From Campylobacter sp. CCS1377 (GTDB lineage Bacteria > Campylobacterota > Campylobacteria > Campylobacterales > Campylobacteraceae): DNA of 64,000 nucleotides. The stretch is from NCBI RefSeq assembly GCF_040008265.1, contig NZ_CP155620.1, positions 248,001 to 312,000 of the forward strand, read 5' to 3'. Below are positions 16,266-24,075 of this stretch, in pieces. Below the pieces are notes generated by a model that was given only the letters and a program-made list of their open reading frames with translations, was not told the DNA's origin and searched no databases. The translations under genes and the position numbers were made by a program. Position 1 is the first letter of the stretch, and the number at the start of each line of letters is the position of its first letter.

Positions 16266-19027
16266 GTAAATTTAAGCCTTTTTTAGCCTTAGAAGCCAGT
16301 GCTGGAAGTGGAAAAACTTTTGCTTTGAGTGTGCGTTTTGTGGCTTTGATTTTACAGGGTGCAAAAATCAATGAAATTTTAGCATTAACCTTCACAAAAA
16401 AAGCAGCCAATGAAATGCAAAAACGCGTTATTGATACTTTTTTGTATTTAGAGCAAGACAGTAAAAATGCAGAATGCAAAGCTCTTTGTGAGCTTTTAGA
16501 CTTTTCTAAAGACGAGCTTATTGCTTTAAGGGATCAAAAGAAGCAAGATTTTTTAAGGCAAAATTTAAAAATTTCAACTTTTGATGCGTTTTTTAGTCGA
16601 ATTTTAAGGAGTTTTTCTTTAAATTTGGGGCTTATGAGTGATTTTGAGATCAGCGAAGAAGAGCTTGATGTTAAGGCAGTATTTTTAAAAATTTTAAGCA
16701 CGAAAGAGCTTAGGGACTTGGCTTATTATATTTGTGAATTTGATGAAAAAGAAGCCTTTTTTAAAGAGCTTGAAAGGCTTTATGAGAATGCTTATTTTAA
16801 AGATAATCTAAAAATTAGCTTTTGTGATAAAACAAAACTTAATGAAGCCTATAGAGATCTTAGATCTTATGCTTTAGGTTTAAATCATAAGAATTTAAGT
16901 GCTAATTTTGACAATGAAGAGCTTGAACTGAACGAGTTTTTAGAAAAACCTTTTATGTCTAAATTTGAAAGCACAAAATATTTGCGAGATCTGTATAATG
17001 AAGATGCAATTTTTTCTAAAAAAAGAGATGAGTTCTTAAAAATTTTAAATGTTTATGCTAACGAGCTTGAAGAATTTAAAATCGCTAAATTGATGAATTT
17101 ATTAGAGCATTTTGGTGAGGCTAAAAATATTATCCATAAAAATAAAAATATTTTAAGTTTTAGTGATGTCAGTAAAAAAGTGCTTGATTTGATGCAAAGC
17201 GATTTAAAGGATATGATATATTTTAGACTTGACGGCAATATTTCCCATCTTTTAATCGATGAATTTCAAGATACAAGTGTGATACAATATCAAATTTTAC
17301 TTCCTATTATCTCAGAATTAGTTTCTGGTGAAGGCGTGAAAAAGAATAGAAGTTTTTTCTATGTGGGTGATAAAAAACAAAGTATTTATCGTTTTCGCAA
17401 AGGTAAAAAAGAGCTTTTTGATCTTTTGCAAAAAGATTTTGTGCAAATTCAAAAAGAAAATTTGGACACAAATTATCGCTCACAAAAGATTTTGGTTGAT
17501 TTTGTTAATGAAATTTTTGAAAATAAATTTCAAAACTATATAGCTCAAAAAACCCCTAATGATGAGAGCAAAAAAGGTGGTTTTGTGCGTGTTATCCAGT
17601 CAAATGAAGAAAAGAAACCTAAAGAGGAACAATCAAGAGAAATCAAAGAAAAAACCTTAGAAACACTTTTAGGGCAAATTCGCTTTTTGCAAAGTAAGAA
17701 TATCGCTTTAGAAAAAATTTGCATTTTGTGTTGGAAGAATGATGATGCGGATCTTGTTTTGGAATTTTTACATCAAAATGGAATTTCTGCTTTTACGCAA
17801 AGTAATGTTTTGCTAGAAAATAAAGCCAGCGTAAAGGCAGTGCTAGAATATGCTAAATTTTGCATTTTTGGGGATGAATTTTATGGCGTATTTTTAAAGG
17901 AGTTGTTAGGTGAAGAATTTCCAAGATTAGAGCTTGATTTAAGTAAAAGCGCTATGAAAAATGTGCTTTATTTGGCAAAAAAATTAAAATTAAATCTAAG
18001 CGATATTGCTTTGATACAATTTATCGAATACGCCGGAAGTAAAAATAATTTTTTAGAACTTTTGTTTGAGCCTTGTAATTTAAAAATTCTTAATGAGCAA
18101 AATTGGGGTATTAGCATTATGAGTGTGCATAAGTCCAAGGGTTTAGAATTTGATCATGTGATTTTACTTGATAGTCTTTCAAAGCCGCAAAATAATACAG
18201 ATAAAATTTTGTTAGAGTATGATATTTCAATGGGTTGGGAGCTTAAGATTAGGGATAAAATTCGCAAAAACACTCAAGATGAAAAATATAATGCTTTTTT
18301 AGAGTCCATACAAAAAGCCGAGCTAGAAGATGAAATTAATAAACTTTATGTGGCTATGACTAGGGCTAAAAAATCTTTGATTATCATCAAAAGAAATGAA
18401 GCTTTGGTTAATGGAAGTTATCTAAGTTATTTTAGCAGCGATAGATATTTAAATTTGGCTTGTGAGGAAAGAGGTGAGATTATAGCTGAAGAAAAACTCG
18501 ATACTAACTCCAATGAAAAACAACAAGCATTATTAGAATTTGTCAAAGTGGGTTTGCAAGAAGTCGAAGATAAGCAGTATCTTAATTCCTTTGAAATTTA
18601 TTTTGGTAATGCTTTTCATTTTTTTATGCAAAATCTTAAATTGCCTTATGGAGAAAATTTTGAAACACTTTGTGAGAAAACGAAAGGAAAATTTAGGCAT
18701 TTTTTAAGCAAAGAGGATTTTACGAGACTTTTTAAAAGAATCAAAATGCTTTTGCAAAACGATGATTTTTCCAAGCTTATTGCCAATAAACAGCTTTTAA
18801 AAGAGCAGGATTTTAGTTTTAATGGTGAAATTAAAAGAGTGGATTTGTTGGCTTTAGATGAAAAAAGCGCTTGTGTGTTGGATTATAAGACAAGTTTATT
18901 GATGCAAACTAAGCATATAGAGCAAGTGAAATTTTATAAAGATTCCTTGCGAGAAATTCTTAAAAAAGAGACTTCTGCCTTTTTGGTGTATTGTTTAGAA
19001 GATGAAATTAAAATTCAAGAAGTGTGA
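16262..19027 (+). CDS. addA: AddA/RecB-like helicase-nuclease
   Basis: 921 residues, a UvrD/Rep superfamily 1A helicase. The motifs occur in order: Walker A ASAGSGKTF near residue 12, TFTKKAANEMQKR, Walker B LIDEFQDTS, GDKKQSIYRFR, TNYRSQ, MSVHKSKGLEFDHVIL and LYVAMTRAKKSL. The C-terminal part ends with FNGEIKRVDLLALD and CVLDYKTS, a second RecB-type nuclease domain. With AddB it forms the break-resecting enzyme that replaces RecBCD in this group. The stop at 19027 is followed by 142 bases without a gene. Confidence 0.95.
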   Translation: MSKFKPFLALEASAGSGKTFALSVRFVALILQGAKINEILALTFTKKAANEMQKRVIDTFLYLEQDSKNAECKALCELLDFSKDELIALRDQKKQDFLRQNLKISTFDAFFSRILRSFSLNLGLMSDFEISEEELDVKAVFLKILSTKELRDLAYYICEFDEKEAFFKELERLYENAYFKDNLKISFCDKTKLNEAYRDLRSYALGLNHKNLSANFDNEELELNEFLEKPFMSKFESTKYLRDLYNEDAIFSKKRDEFLKILNVYANELEEFKIAKLMNLLEHFGEAKNIIHKNKNILSFSDVSKKVLDLMQSDLKDMIYFRLDGNISHLLIDEFQDTSVIQYQILLPIISELVSGEGVKKNRSFFYVGDKKQSIYRFRKGKKELFDLLQKDFVQIQKENLDTNYRSQKILVDFVNEIFENKFQNYIAQKTPNDESKKGGFVRVIQSNEEKKPKEEQSREIKEKTLETLLGQIRFLQSKNIALEKICILCWKNDDADLVLEFLHQNGISAFTQSNVLLENKASVKAVLEYAKFCIFGDEFYGVFLKELLGEEFPRLELDLSKSAMKNVLYLAKKLKLNLSDIALIQFIEYAGSKNNFLELLFEPCNLKILNEQNWGISIMSVHKSKGLEFDHVILLDSLSKPQNNTDKILLEYDISMGWELKIRDKIRKNTQDEKYNAFLESIQKAELEDEINKLYVAMTRAKKSLIIIKRNEALVNGSYLSYFSSDRYLNLACEERGEIIAEEKLDTNSNEKQQALLEFVKVGLQEVEDKQYLNSFEIYFGNAFHFFMQNLKLPYGENFETLCEKTKGKFRHFLSKEDFTRLFKRIKMLLQNDDFSKLIANKQLLKEQDFSFNGEIKRVDLLALDEKSACVLDYKTSLLMQTKHIEQVKFYKDSLREILKKETSAFLVYCLEDEIKIQEV

Positions 19028-19127
19028 TTAAAATCTAAGTAAATCATTTTTTATTTTTAGCAGTATCTCACGATTAATTTATTTTGATAATAAAATTCAA
19101 AATAAATTAATATATTTTATGATATTA

Positions 19128-19144
19128 TTAATAATAATTCTCAA
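19128..19144. promoter_or_regulatory. Candidate Fur box upstream of the DUF2325-fldA operon
   Basis: TTAATAATAATTCTCAA matches the Fur consensus TTGATAATNATTATCAA at 14 of 16 defined positions. It ends 25 bases before the ATG at 19170, overlapping the likely promoter, as expected for an iron-dependent repressor site. In C. jejuni the homologous genes are reported as iron-responsive. Region 19028-19169 otherwise shows only AT-rich sequence. Confidence 0.6.
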
Positions 19145-19169
19145 AATAATTATATAAAAGGAGAGCAAA

Positions 19170-19487
19170 ATGTCTGTTTTGGTTATAGGTGCTGATGAAA
19201 TAACGCCTATTAAGGCGGTTTTATATGATTTGGGGGCTAAAAAAATCGAACACTGGGATGCTAGAAATGAAAACAGAGTTAATAAAAAACCTATTCCTCA
19301 AGATACAAAATGTATTGTTATGCTGACAAGTTTTTTAAACCACAATACGATGAAAAAAATTAAAGGCGAGGCTAAAAAAAGAAATATTCCTTTGGTTTGC
19401 GCGAAAAGAAGTGTGAGTTGTGTGTATTGTGAGTATTGCAAAGTTTTTAATCTTGATCAAAATTTTTCTTGCAAAAATAAGGATTAA
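19170..19487 (+). CDS. DUF2325 domain protein (Cj1384c type)
   Basis: 105 residues forming one small Rossmann-like domain: VLVIGADEITPIKAVLYDLGAKKIEHWDAR, CIVMLTSFLNHNTMKKIKGEAK and IPLVCAKRSVSC. These are the conserved segments of DUF2325, a family of unknown function often encoded with redox or metal genes. The C-terminal Cys-rich stretch (SVSCVYCEYCKVF, four Cys in all including a later one) suggests metal or redox chemistry. AAAGGAGAG precedes the ATG. It leads an operon with an unknown gene and fldA behind a Fur-box match. Confidence 0.8.
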   Translation: MSVLVIGADEITPIKAVLYDLGAKKIEHWDARNENRVNKKPIPQDTKCIVMLTSFLNHNTMKKIKGEAKKRNIPLVCAKRSVSCVYCEYCKVFNLDQNFSCKNKD

Positions 19488-19490
19488 ACG

Positions 19491-20228
19491 ATGCCATTTG
19501 GTTTTAATTTTAAACAAGAATTTATTCCTGATGTTTTTAAGGATTTGACTAGGGAGGATTTAAATTTAACTTTTTTACATCAGTACAATGCTTTTGTTGA
19601 TGAAAAACTTGTGATTCCTATAGCTTATGCAAAAAATGCTAGAAATTTTAGAATGATTTTTGAAAAAAGAATTCAAGATATTTTAAAATTTTCATTTTTA
19701 AAGGCTAAGCACAAAAGTCCTTTGAAAAAATTTTGTATTTTTTCTCATTTATGGATCAAAGCGTATAAATACAAGGATTTTTCAGTACTCAAAAATGTTT
19801 TTTTTACACCAAAAATGCCAGTAGCAAGAATGATACAAATGCTTTATCAAAATGAGGAATTGATTTTTAATGCAAGGGAATTTTTTATCAATTATGTGTA
19901 TGAAAAAATTGCTAAACAAAATCCAAAAAGACAATTAGAATTAAAAGATAATTTTTTGCTTATTGATGGACATTTTGCTGTGTTAATTTATGCGAAGAAT
20001 TGCGATATAAATCAAAAGTCAAATTTTGCTTTAGAAGTCAATCAAGCATTAAAAATGATACAAAACCAAGAATTTTCAAGGTTTTATATTATTTTTCCTA
20101 AGAATAAAAATTTCAAAAGACACATAGAAATCAAACATTTTTTATCCGAAAAAAACAAAACTATGCTAAAATTAGTTCCGTATTCAATTACAAATAAATT
20201 AAAAGGAGAAATAAAACAATGTCAGTAG
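19491..20228 (+). CDS. Unknown protein (Cj1383c type)
   Basis: 245 residues, no signal peptide or membrane segment, basic overall. I do not recognise a domain. A well-formed alpha/beta region near 170-220 (NFLLIDGHFAVLIYAKN) could be nuclease-like or a small ligand-binding fold, but no catalytic motif is evident. It starts 3 bases after the DUF2325 stop and overlaps the fldA start by 10 bases, so it is locked into an iron-response operon with flavodoxin. It appears confined to Campylobacter as far as I can recall. Confidence 0.75.
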   Translation: MPFGFNFKQEFIPDVFKDLTREDLNLTFLHQYNAFVDEKLVIPIAYAKNARNFRMIFEKRIQDILKFSFLKAKHKSPLKKFCIFSHLWIKAYKYKDFSVLKNVFFTPKMPVARMIQMLYQNEELIFNAREFFINYVYEKIAKQNPKRQLELKDNFLLIDGHFAVLIYAKNCDINQKSNFALEVNQALKMIQNQEFSRFYIIFPKNKNFKRHIEIKHFLSEKNKTMLKLVPYSITNKLKGEIKQCQ

Positions 20229-20710
20229 CAGTTATTTATGGTAGTTCAATGGGAAATACTGAAGGTGCGGCAAATACAATCGCTGAAAAACTAGGGATTA
20301 GTGATGTATTGAATGTTAGTGATGTAGATGCAGCAAAAATCAATTCTTATGATAAGTTGATTTGCGGAACTTCAACTTGGGGAAGTGGCGATTTGCAAGA
20401 TGATTGGGATGGTTTTGATTTTTCAGGACTTTCGCTTTCAGGTAAAACAGTAGCTGTATTTGGCATGGGAGATAGTGAAAGTTACTCTGATACTTATTGC
20501 GGTGGTATGGGAAAACTTGCACAAAATTTAAAAGATGCTGGAGCAAATTTAGTAGGTGAGATTTCGACTGATGGTTATAATTTTGAAGCAAGTGATGCCG
20601 TTGTTGATGGTAAATTTGTAGGTTTAGCGCTGGATAATGACAACCAAGAAGATCAAACTGAGTCAAGAATTGATGCTTGGATAGCACAAATTAAACCTCA
20701 TTTTTCTTAA
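20219..20710 (+). CDS. fldA: Flavodoxin
   Basis: 163 residues, a long-chain flavodoxin. The FMN phosphate loop is at the N terminus (YGSSMGNTEGAA), and the FMN-stacking regions are GTSTWGSGDLQDDWDGF and GMGDSESYSDTYCGGMG. In Campylobacter FldA is an electron acceptor of pyruvate and 2-oxoglutarate oxidoreductases and donates electrons to NDH-1 (Nuo). Placement behind a Fur box fits its replacing ferredoxin when iron is short. An AAAGGAG site lies inside the preceding gene. A hairpin terminator follows at 20715. Confidence 0.97.
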   Translation: MSVAVIYGSSMGNTEGAANTIAEKLGISDVLNVSDVDAAKINSYDKLICGTSTWGSGDLQDDWDGFDFSGLSLSGKTVAVFGMGDSESYSDTYCGGMGKLAQNLKDAGANLVGEISTDGYNFEASDAVVDGKFVGLALDNDNQEDQTESRIDAWIAQIKPHFS

Positions 20711-20714
20711 TTTT

Positions 20715-20740
20715 TAATGCTAGAAATTTTTCTAGCATTA
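20715..20740 (+). terminator. Rho-independent terminator after fldA
   Basis: Arms AATGCTAGAAA and TTTCTAGCATT pair perfectly around a short T loop, starting 5 bases after the fldA stop, followed by CTCTTTTTATCCTTTT. This ends the DUF2325-fldA operon and separates it from katA. Confidence 0.8.
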
Positions 20741-20828
20741 CTCTTTTTATCCTTTTCCTGCTTTTTTAAAAATTATTTTTTAATTCTAGTTTATGTTTAG
20801 TTATCTGCAAAAATATTTTGTATTTATT

Positions 20829-20887
20829 AAATAATAAATTTTATTATTTAATGTTATTTTTATTTTTAAAATAATATAATTTATCAA
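20829..20887. promoter_or_regulatory. katA promoter and AT palindromes (possible PerR/Fur site)
   Basis: A TATAAT at 20875-20880 sits 37 bases before the katA ATG. Around it are AT palindromes: AATAAATTTTATT (20833-20845), repeated in inverted form as AATAAAATTTATT at 20890-20902, and a partial Fur-like match (11/16) at 20871-20887. In C. jejuni katA is repressed by PerR. In such AT-rich sequence these matches can arise by chance. Confidence 0.4.
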
Positions 20888-20917
20888 TTAATAAAATTTA
20901 TTATTTAGGAGAAGACA

Positions 20918-22342
20918 ATGAAAAAACTAACTAATGATTTTGGCAATATTATTGCTGACAATCAAAATTCATTAAGTGCAGGTGCTAAGGGACCATTACT
21001 TATGCAAGATTATATTTTGCTTGAAAAACTTGCTCATCAAAATAGAGAAAGAATTCCAGAAAGAACTGTTCATGCAAAAGGAAGTGGAGCTTATGGTGAG
21101 ATAAAAATCACTGCAGATTTAAGTGCTTATACTAAGGCTAAAATTTTTCAAAAAGGTGAGGTTACTCCACTTTTCTTGCGTTTTTCAACCGTTGCAGGTG
21201 AAGCAGGTGCAGCTGATGCAGAACGCGATGTAAGAGGTTTTGCAATTAAATTTTACACCAAAGAAGGAAATTGGGACTTAGTGGGAAACAATACCCCGAC
21301 TTTTTTCATCCGTGATGCTTACAAATTCCCTGATTTTATTCACACTCAAAAAAGAGATCCTAGAACTCATCTAAGAAGCAATAATGCTGCTTGGGACTTT
21401 TGGACACTTTGCCCTGAAAGCTTACACCAAGTAACCATACTTATGAGCGATAGAGGAATTCCTGCGTCATATCGTCATATGCACGGCTTTGGAAGCCATA
21501 CTTATAGCTTCATCAACGATAAAAATGAAAGATTTTGGGTAAAATTTCATTTTAAAACTATGCAAGGTATTAAAAATCTCACTAATGAAGAAGCAGCAAA
21601 AATCATCGCAGATGATAGAGAAAGTCACCAAAGAGATCTTTATGAAGCTATTGAAAATAAAGATTTTCCAAAATGGAAAGTACAAGTGCAAATTTTAGCC
21701 GAAAATGACACAGAAAAACTTGGATTTAATCCTTTTGATTTAACTAAAATTTGGCCACACTCTATCGTGCCTTTAATGGATGTTGGTGAAATGGTTTTAA
21801 ATAAAAATCCGCAAAATTACTTCAATGAAGTTGAACAAGCAGCTTTTAGCCCTAGCAATATAGTTCCAGGTATTAGTTTTAGTCCTGATAAAATGCTTCA
21901 AGCTAGAATTTTTTCATACCCTGATGCGCACAGATATCGCATAGGAACAAATTACCATTTACTTCCTGTAAATCGTGCTAAAAGCGAAGTAAATACTTAT
22001 AATGTAGCGGGTGCTATGAATTTTGACACTTATAAAAATGAAGCAGCTTATTATGAGCCAAATAGTTATGATTATAGTCCAAAAGAAGATAAAAGCTATC
22101 TTGAGCCCGATCTTGCCATAGATAATGTTGCACAAAGATTTGCCCCACTAGATGATGATTTTTATACTCAACCAAGGGCTTTATTTAACATTATGAATGA
22201 TAGTCAAAAAGCACAACTTTTTAACAATATCGCTGCCTCTATGAAAGGAGTAGATGAAAAAATTATCACTAGAGCTTTAAATCATTTTGAAAAAATTTCA
22301 AGTGATTATGCAAATGGAGTAAAAAAAGCTTTAGGAAAATAA
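20918..22342 (+). CDS. katA: Catalase KatA (haem, small-subunit clade)
   Basis: 474 residues. Distal haem His52 in [13 protein letters not shown], Asn in [13 protein letters not shown], and the proximal Tyr ligand in [17 protein letters not shown]. It decomposes hydrogen peroxide in the cytoplasm and is the only catalase expected in Campylobacter. The GGAGAAG site is well placed before the ATG. The next gene encodes the ankyrin protein needed for haem delivery to KatA. In C. jejuni katA is divergent from the Cj1384c operon; here both run in the same direction. Confidence 0.98.
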   Translation: MKKLTNDFGNIIADNQNSLSAGAKGPLLMQDYILLEKLAHQNRERIPERTVHAKGSGAYGEIKITADLSAYTKAKIFQKGEVTPLFLRFSTVAGEAGAADAERDVRGFAIKFYTKEGNWDLVGNNTPTFFIRDAYKFPDFIHTQKRDPRTHLRSNNAAWDFWTLCPESLHQVTILMSDRGIPASYRHMHGFGSHTYSFINDKNERFWVKFHFKTMQGIKNLTNEEAAKIIADDRESHQRDLYEAIENKDFPKWKVQVQILAENDTEKLGFNPFDLTKIWPHSIVPLMDVGEMVLNKNPQNYFNEVEQAAFSPSNIVPGISFSPDKMLQARIFSYPDAHRYRIGTNYHLLPVNRAKSEVNTYNVAGAMNFDTYKNEAAYYEPNSYDYSPKEDKSYLEPDLAIDNVAQRFAPLDDDFYTQPRALFNIMNDSQKAQLFNNIAASMKGVDEKIITRALNHFEKISSDYANGVKKALGK

Positions 22343-22349
22343 TTTTTAC

Positions 22350-22370
22350 TTGCCACTTTAAAAGTGGCAA
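22350..22370. terminator. Short hairpin after katA
   Basis: TTGCCACTTT and AAAGTGGCAA pair around a minimal loop, 8 bases after the katA stop. There is no T run on the plus side, so it may attenuate or stabilise the katA mRNA end rather than fully terminate it, leaving the ankyrin gene partly cotranscribed. Confidence 0.45.
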
Positions 22371-22401
22371 ACTAAAGATTATAAATATTTAAGGAAAAGT
22401 G

Positions 22402-22869
22402 ATGATGACTTTGAGTTTAGAAGAAGAAAAAAGATTTGCCGAGCTTTGCAAAATGGCTTTTAATTTTGCTAGAAATGATGAATGCGAAAACCTAAAAACC
22501 ATGATAGAAGCAGGACTTAATGTTAATTTAAAAACACACAAAGGTGATACTTTATTAATGCTTGCCGCTTATAATAATTCTTATGAGTGTGCTAAAATGC
22601 TTTTAGAAAAAGGTGCAAAAGTTGATGAGAAAAATGATCGCGGTCAAACTCCGCTTGCAGGGGTTTGTTTTAAAGGTTATTTGCCTATGTGTGAGCTTTT
22701 GGTGAAATATGGAGCAAATATTGATGAAAATAATGGTTTAGGGATGACGCCTTATACTTTTGCTATTATGTTTGGCCGTAAAGATGTAGCAGAGTTTTTA
22801 AGTAAAAATTCCAAAAAAAGTTTAGCAAAAAAGATTTCGTTAAAAATTTTGCAGTTATTTAAAAAATGA
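22402..22869 (+). CDS. Ankyrin-repeat protein, haem delivery to catalase (Cj1386 type)
   Basis: 155 residues with three to four ankyrin repeats, for example KGDTLLMLAAYNNSYECAKMLLEKGA, RGQTPLAGVCFKGYLPMCELLVKYGA and LGMTPYTFAIMFGRKDVAEFL. No signal peptide; cytoplasmic. The C. jejuni homologue Cj1386 is required for full catalase activity and is reported to bind haem and pass it to KatA. The frame can start at GTG 22399, ATG 22402 or ATG 22405; I choose 22402 from the spacing of the AAGGAAAA site. Convergent with the regulator gene downstream. Confidence 0.88.
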   Translation: MMTLSLEEEKRFAELCKMAFNFARNDECENLKTMIEAGLNVNLKTHKGDTLLMLAAYNNSYECAKMLLEKGAKVDEKNDRGQTPLAGVCFKGYLPMCELLVKYGANIDENNGLGMTPYTFAIMFGRKDVAEFLSKNSKKSLAKKISLKILQLFKK

Positions 22870-22871
22870 TT

Positions 22872-23558
22872 TTATTTAAATTTTTTTAAATACCTGTAAA
22901 CGCTAGGCTCTGAAATTTTTAAGAGTTTAGCTACTATGGGTACAGAACCTTTAATGTTAAAGATACCTTTTTCGTATAAGGTTTTTGCTATCTCTTCTTT
23001 TTGGCTAATACTTAATTGATAATTAGCGTTTAAATAATTCATATCAATACTTTGGGCTAAAATTTCTTCTATGGAATGACTTAAAGTTTCTATATTTCCC
23101 AAATCATTTATTTCAATATTGTTTTCATTATTTTCTTTGTTTGGATTTAAAATTTCACTCATATCATCTAATTTTTCTATGTCTATGATTTTACAAACTG
23201 CATCTCTTATCGCACTAGTATCGTGATTTATACATAAAATTCCCACAAGTTTATCGGTATTTTTTATAAAAAAAGTTGAACCTCTAACAAGTTTTGACTT
23301 TCCAATTAAAGCCTTATAGTCATATAAAAAATCTTCCTTTAAATAAGCTTTATTTTGTATAAGTTCGCTTGCAAAAGCACTTAGTGGAGATTTTAAAGTT
23401 CTACCGCTGATATGATTATTGGCAATGGCTGCGATATAAGCACCTTCTTCGTCAATTACATGAAAAACTATTTCATATTGTTTGCCTAAAACTTGTCCTA
23501 AAAAATTTGTAAGTTTGATAAATTGTTCTTTTTGCTTTTCATCCATAACATACCCCAA
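22872..23558 (-). CDS. cfiR: YheO/DauR-type PAS-HTH regulator (CfiR/Cj1387c type)
   Basis: 228 residues. Residues about 10-120 form the YheO-type PAS-like domain (IVFHVIDEEGAYIAAIANNHISGR), and the C terminus (about 180-228) is an HTH domain with SISQKEEIAKTLYEKGIFNIKG and EPSVYRYLKKF. The homologue Cj1387c was named CfiR for its effect on flagella-flagella interaction and is divergent from a ridA gene, as here. The family senses small ligands in other bacteria. The 151-base region shared with ridA contains an imperfect direct repeat, probably its operator. Confidence 0.85.
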   Translation of the reverse strand: MGYVMDEKQKEQFIKLTNFLGQVLGKQYEIVFHVIDEEGAYIAAIANNHISGRTLKSPLSAFASELIQNKAYLKEDFLYDYKALIGKSKLVRGSTFFIKNTDKLVGILCINHDTSAIRDAVCKIIDIEKLDDMSEILNPNKENNENNIEINDLGNIETLSHSIEEILAQSIDMNYLNANYQLSISQKEEIAKTLYEKGIFNIKGSVPIVAKLLKISEPSVYRYLKKFK

Positions 23559-23617
23559 AGTTTAGATTGAAATTAAGATTTTATTCTAACTTTAAATTTT
23601 TAAAAATATTCTTAATA

Positions 23618-23690
23618 AATAATATTTTATTATTGTAATAAAAAAATATTGACAAGTTATTATTAAATTGATAATATTTTATTGTAATTT
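23618..23690. repeat. Imperfect direct repeat between cfiR and ridA
   Basis: GATAATATTTTATTGTAAT at about 23670-23688 is repeated as AATAATATTTTATTATTGTAAT at about 23618-23639, differing by a 3-base insertion. The second copy covers the -10 of the ridA promoter. This is a plausible binding site for the divergent PAS-HTH regulator; low base complexity limits confidence. Confidence 0.4.
23649..23677 (+). promoter_or_regulatory. Sigma-70 promoter for ridA-dcuC-metC cluster
   Basis: A perfect -35 TTGACA (23649-23654), exactly 17 bases, then -10 TAATAT (23672-23677). Transcription would start near 23684, giving a leader of about 26 bases with GAGGAGA before the ATG at 23710. Full -35 boxes are unusual in Campylobacter, so this may be a strong promoter held down by a repressor. 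Confidence 0.6.
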
Positions 23691-23709
23691 TATTTATAGA
23701 GGAGACAAA

Positions 23710-24072
23710 ATGACAAATTATCCAAAGGCTATCGGTCCTTACTCGGCCTATAGAGAAGCAAATGGTATGCTTTTTATTTCGGGACAGTTACCTATAAACC
23801 CTACATCAGGTGAGATTGAAAGTTTGGATATCAAAGAACAAACTAGACAATCTTTAAAAAATATTGGTGCTATTTTAGAAGAGAATGGAATTTCTTACGA
23901 TAAAGTTGTTAAAACGACTTGTTTTTTAGCTGAAATTTCTGACTTTTTAGCTTTTAATGAAGTCTATGCCGAGTTTTTCAAAGCTCCTTATCCTGCTAGA
24001 AGCGCTTTTGCGGTAAAAGATCTACCAAAAGGAGCAAAAATTGAAATAGAAGTCATAGCCTCAAAAGGATAA
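23710..24072 (+). CDS. ridA: RidA family imine deaminase (Cj1388 type)
   Basis: 120 residues, the standard RidA size. It has GPYSAYREANGMLFISGQLPI, VVKTTCFLA and the carboxylate-binding Arg97 in PYPARSAF. RidA hydrolyses 2-aminoacrylate and related imines released by PLP-dependent lyases, protecting PLP enzymes. C. jejuni Cj1388 was shown to be a RidA homologue affecting flagella. I start it at the ATG at 23710 with a GAGGAGA site, not at the upstream in-frame ATG at 23668, which lies in the promoter. First gene of the cluster; a paralogue at 29482 closes it. Confidence 0.92.
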   Translation: MTNYPKAIGPYSAYREANGMLFISGQLPINPTSGEIESLDIKEQTRQSLKNIGAILEENGISYDKVVKTTCFLAEISDFLAFNEVYAEFFKAPYPARSAFAVKDLPKGAKIEIEVIASKG

Positions 24073-24075
24073 GCC

